A DNA stretch of 6,272 nt, taken from positions 1-6,272 of the forward strand of contig CAJMQT010000108.1 of assembly GCA_905215655.1 (NCBI GenBank). The letters are read 5' to 3'. This document shows, one piece after another, positions 5,225-6,272 of the stretch (position 1 is its first letter; each line of letters opens with the position of its first letter). The notes below the pieces were generated by a model. That model searched no databases. It had not been told where the DNA came from and was given only the letters and a program-made list of their open reading frames with translations. This DNA is from an uncultured bacterium. GTDB taxonomy: Bacteria; Bacteroidota; Bacteroidia; Bacteroidales; Bacteroidaceae. Both the position numbers and the translations under genes were made by a program.

Positions 5225-6272
5225 ATGAAATTAGATAATAAAGTATTCGAGCTGAAAGATTTTGCCAATGAGATGGCGAAATTGAAGAACGAGAAGCATT
5301 TTGACTATCTCGTTACCATTGTCGGAGAAGACTTCGGCGAAGAAGGGCTCGGCTCTGTATATATCCTCGAAAATACCGATACCCACGAGCGCATAAGCGT
5401 GAAAGCGGTAAACGGCGACAGAGACAACGCTTATATTCCGACAGTAAGCAATCTGTGGAAAGGTGCCGAACTGCTGGAACGCGAAGTGTATGACTTCTAC
5501 GGAATAAAGTTCCTCGGACACAAAGACATGCGCCGCCTCTACCTCCGTTCCGACTTCAAAGGATACCCGTTCAGAAAGGATTATGACATGAGTCCCGAGA
5601 ACAACACTTATACTTTGGAAGACGATAAAGAGCCGGACTTCACCGTAGAATATAATCTCGACGAAGACGGACGACTCACAGAGACGACCCACAAACTCTT
5701 TACCGACGACGACTATGTAATAAATATCGGTCCGCAGCACCCGGCTACGCACGGAGTATTGCGCCTGCAAACAATCCTCGACGGCGAGGTTATCAGAAAG
5801 ATTTATCCCCATTGCGGATACATCCACCGCGGAATTGAGAAGATGTGCGAGAGTTACACCTATCCTCAGACTCTTGCGCTGACCGACCGTATGGACTACC
5901 TCTCTGCAATGATGAACCGCCACGCGCTGGTGTCGGTAATTGAAGAGGGCATGGGCATTGAGCTGTCCGACCGCATTAAATACATCCGCACCATCATGGA
6001 CGAGCTGCAACGTCTCGACTCGCACCTGCTGTTTTACAGCTGTTGCGCGCAAGACCTCGGAGCTTTGACAGCGTTCATCTACGGCATGCGCGACCGTGAA
6101 CAGGTGCTCAACGTGCTCGAAGAGACCACCGGCGGACGTCTGATCCAGAACTATTATAGAATAGGTGGATGTCAGGCAGACATAGATCCCAACTTCGTGA
6201 AGAACGTCAAGAAGCTTTGCGAATACATCAAACCGATGTTCAAGGAATACCGCGACGTGTTGACAGGCAACG
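5225..6272 (+). CDS. nuoCD: Fused NADH-quinone oxidoreductase subunit C/D, 3' end outside window
   Basis: The frame is open from ATG 5225 to the window edge (349 codons visible). Residues about 1-120 are the 30-kDa NuoC domain, with its signature ELLEREVYDFYGIKFLGH (82-99) and MRRLYLRSDFKGYPFRKDY. An acidic linker of some 40 residues follows. The 49-kDa NuoD domain begins near 164 with NIGPQHPATHGVLRL (167-181), then GYIHRGIEK, LTDRMDYL (219-226), DLGALTAFIYGMRDRE (277-292) and GGRLIQNYYRIGG. By family alignment, H176, Y225 and D277 correspond to the quinone-pocket His38, Tyr87 and Asp139 of Thermus Nqo4. The protein forms the quinone cavity together with NuoB. The fusion occurs in Bacteroidota and in enterobacteria, where it reaches about 600 residues in E. 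coli; perhaps one third of the protein is missing here. It follows nuoB by 13 bases in the same operon. Confidence 0.96.
   Translation, partial: MKLDNKVFELKDFANEMAKLKNEKHFDYLVTIVGEDFGEEGLGSVYILENTDTHERISVKAVNGDRDNAYIPTVSNLWKGAELLEREVYDFYGIKFLGHKDMRRLYLRSDFKGYPFRKDYDMSPENNTYTLEDDKEPDFTVEYNLDEDGRLTETTHKLFTDDDYVINIGPQHPATHGVLRLQTILDGEVIRKIYPHCGYIHRGIEKMCESYTYPQTLALTDRMDYLSAMMNRHALVSVIEEGMGIELSDRIKYIRTIMDELQRLDSHLLFYSCCAQDLGALTAFIYGMRDREQVLNVLEETTGGRLIQNYYRIGGCQADIDPNFVKNVKKLCEYIKPMFKEYRDVLTGN

Noticed and set aside
5231..6052. A 273-codon open frame on the - strand
   Set aside because: It lies antisense inside nuoCD, whose family motifs are unmistakable. It has no recognisable domain and no promoter or ribosome site; it is a product of the codon usage of nuoCD.

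Overview
The window looks like a chromosomal segment from a Bacteroidota species, probably of the order Bacteroidales (Prevotella/Bacteroides-like). Three upstream regions carry TAnnTTTGC -7 boxes, the promoter element typical of this phylum. Most starts have weak or no Shine-Dalgarno sequence. The NADH dehydrogenase genes are ordered nuoA-nuoB-nuoCD, with nuoC and nuoD fused. The genus is an inference; no rRNA or marker gene is present.

Left block (1-679, + strand). This part is visibly AT-rich: two sampled 60-base lines have 33% and 27% G+C, against 60% in a sampled line of the kinase gene. It holds the last 30 codons of an unidentified gene, a possible 46-codon ORF in the same frame after an in-frame TGA, and a 147-residue protein with a PD-(D/E)XK nuclease signature (E8, D55, E68-N-K70). 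Composition and content suggest a laterally acquired restriction or defence locus whose larger part lies left of the window. A strong 11-bp hairpin (715-750) separates it from the converging gene to its right.

Middle block (794-4060). A large MscS-family mechanosensitive channel (782 aa, - strand) and an ASKHA-fold sugar kinase/ATPase of the BadF/N-acetylglucosamine kinase type (275 aa, + strand) diverge from a 90-bp intergenic region. Each start is preceded by a TACTTTTGC box, one on each strand, and the two boxes form a perfect 9-bp inverted repeat.

Right block (4061-6272, + strand). A clear TACCTTTGC promoter precedes the start of the respiratory complex I operon: nuoA, nuoB (start overlapping the nuoA stop and set by a good AAGGAG), and the 5' two-thirds of a fused nuoCD that runs off the window. 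These encode a membrane subunit near the quinone site, the N2 iron-sulphur subunit, and the peripheral-arm subunits that form the quinone pocket. The right and middle blocks are ordinary core genes. The only candidate for something new is the left edge.
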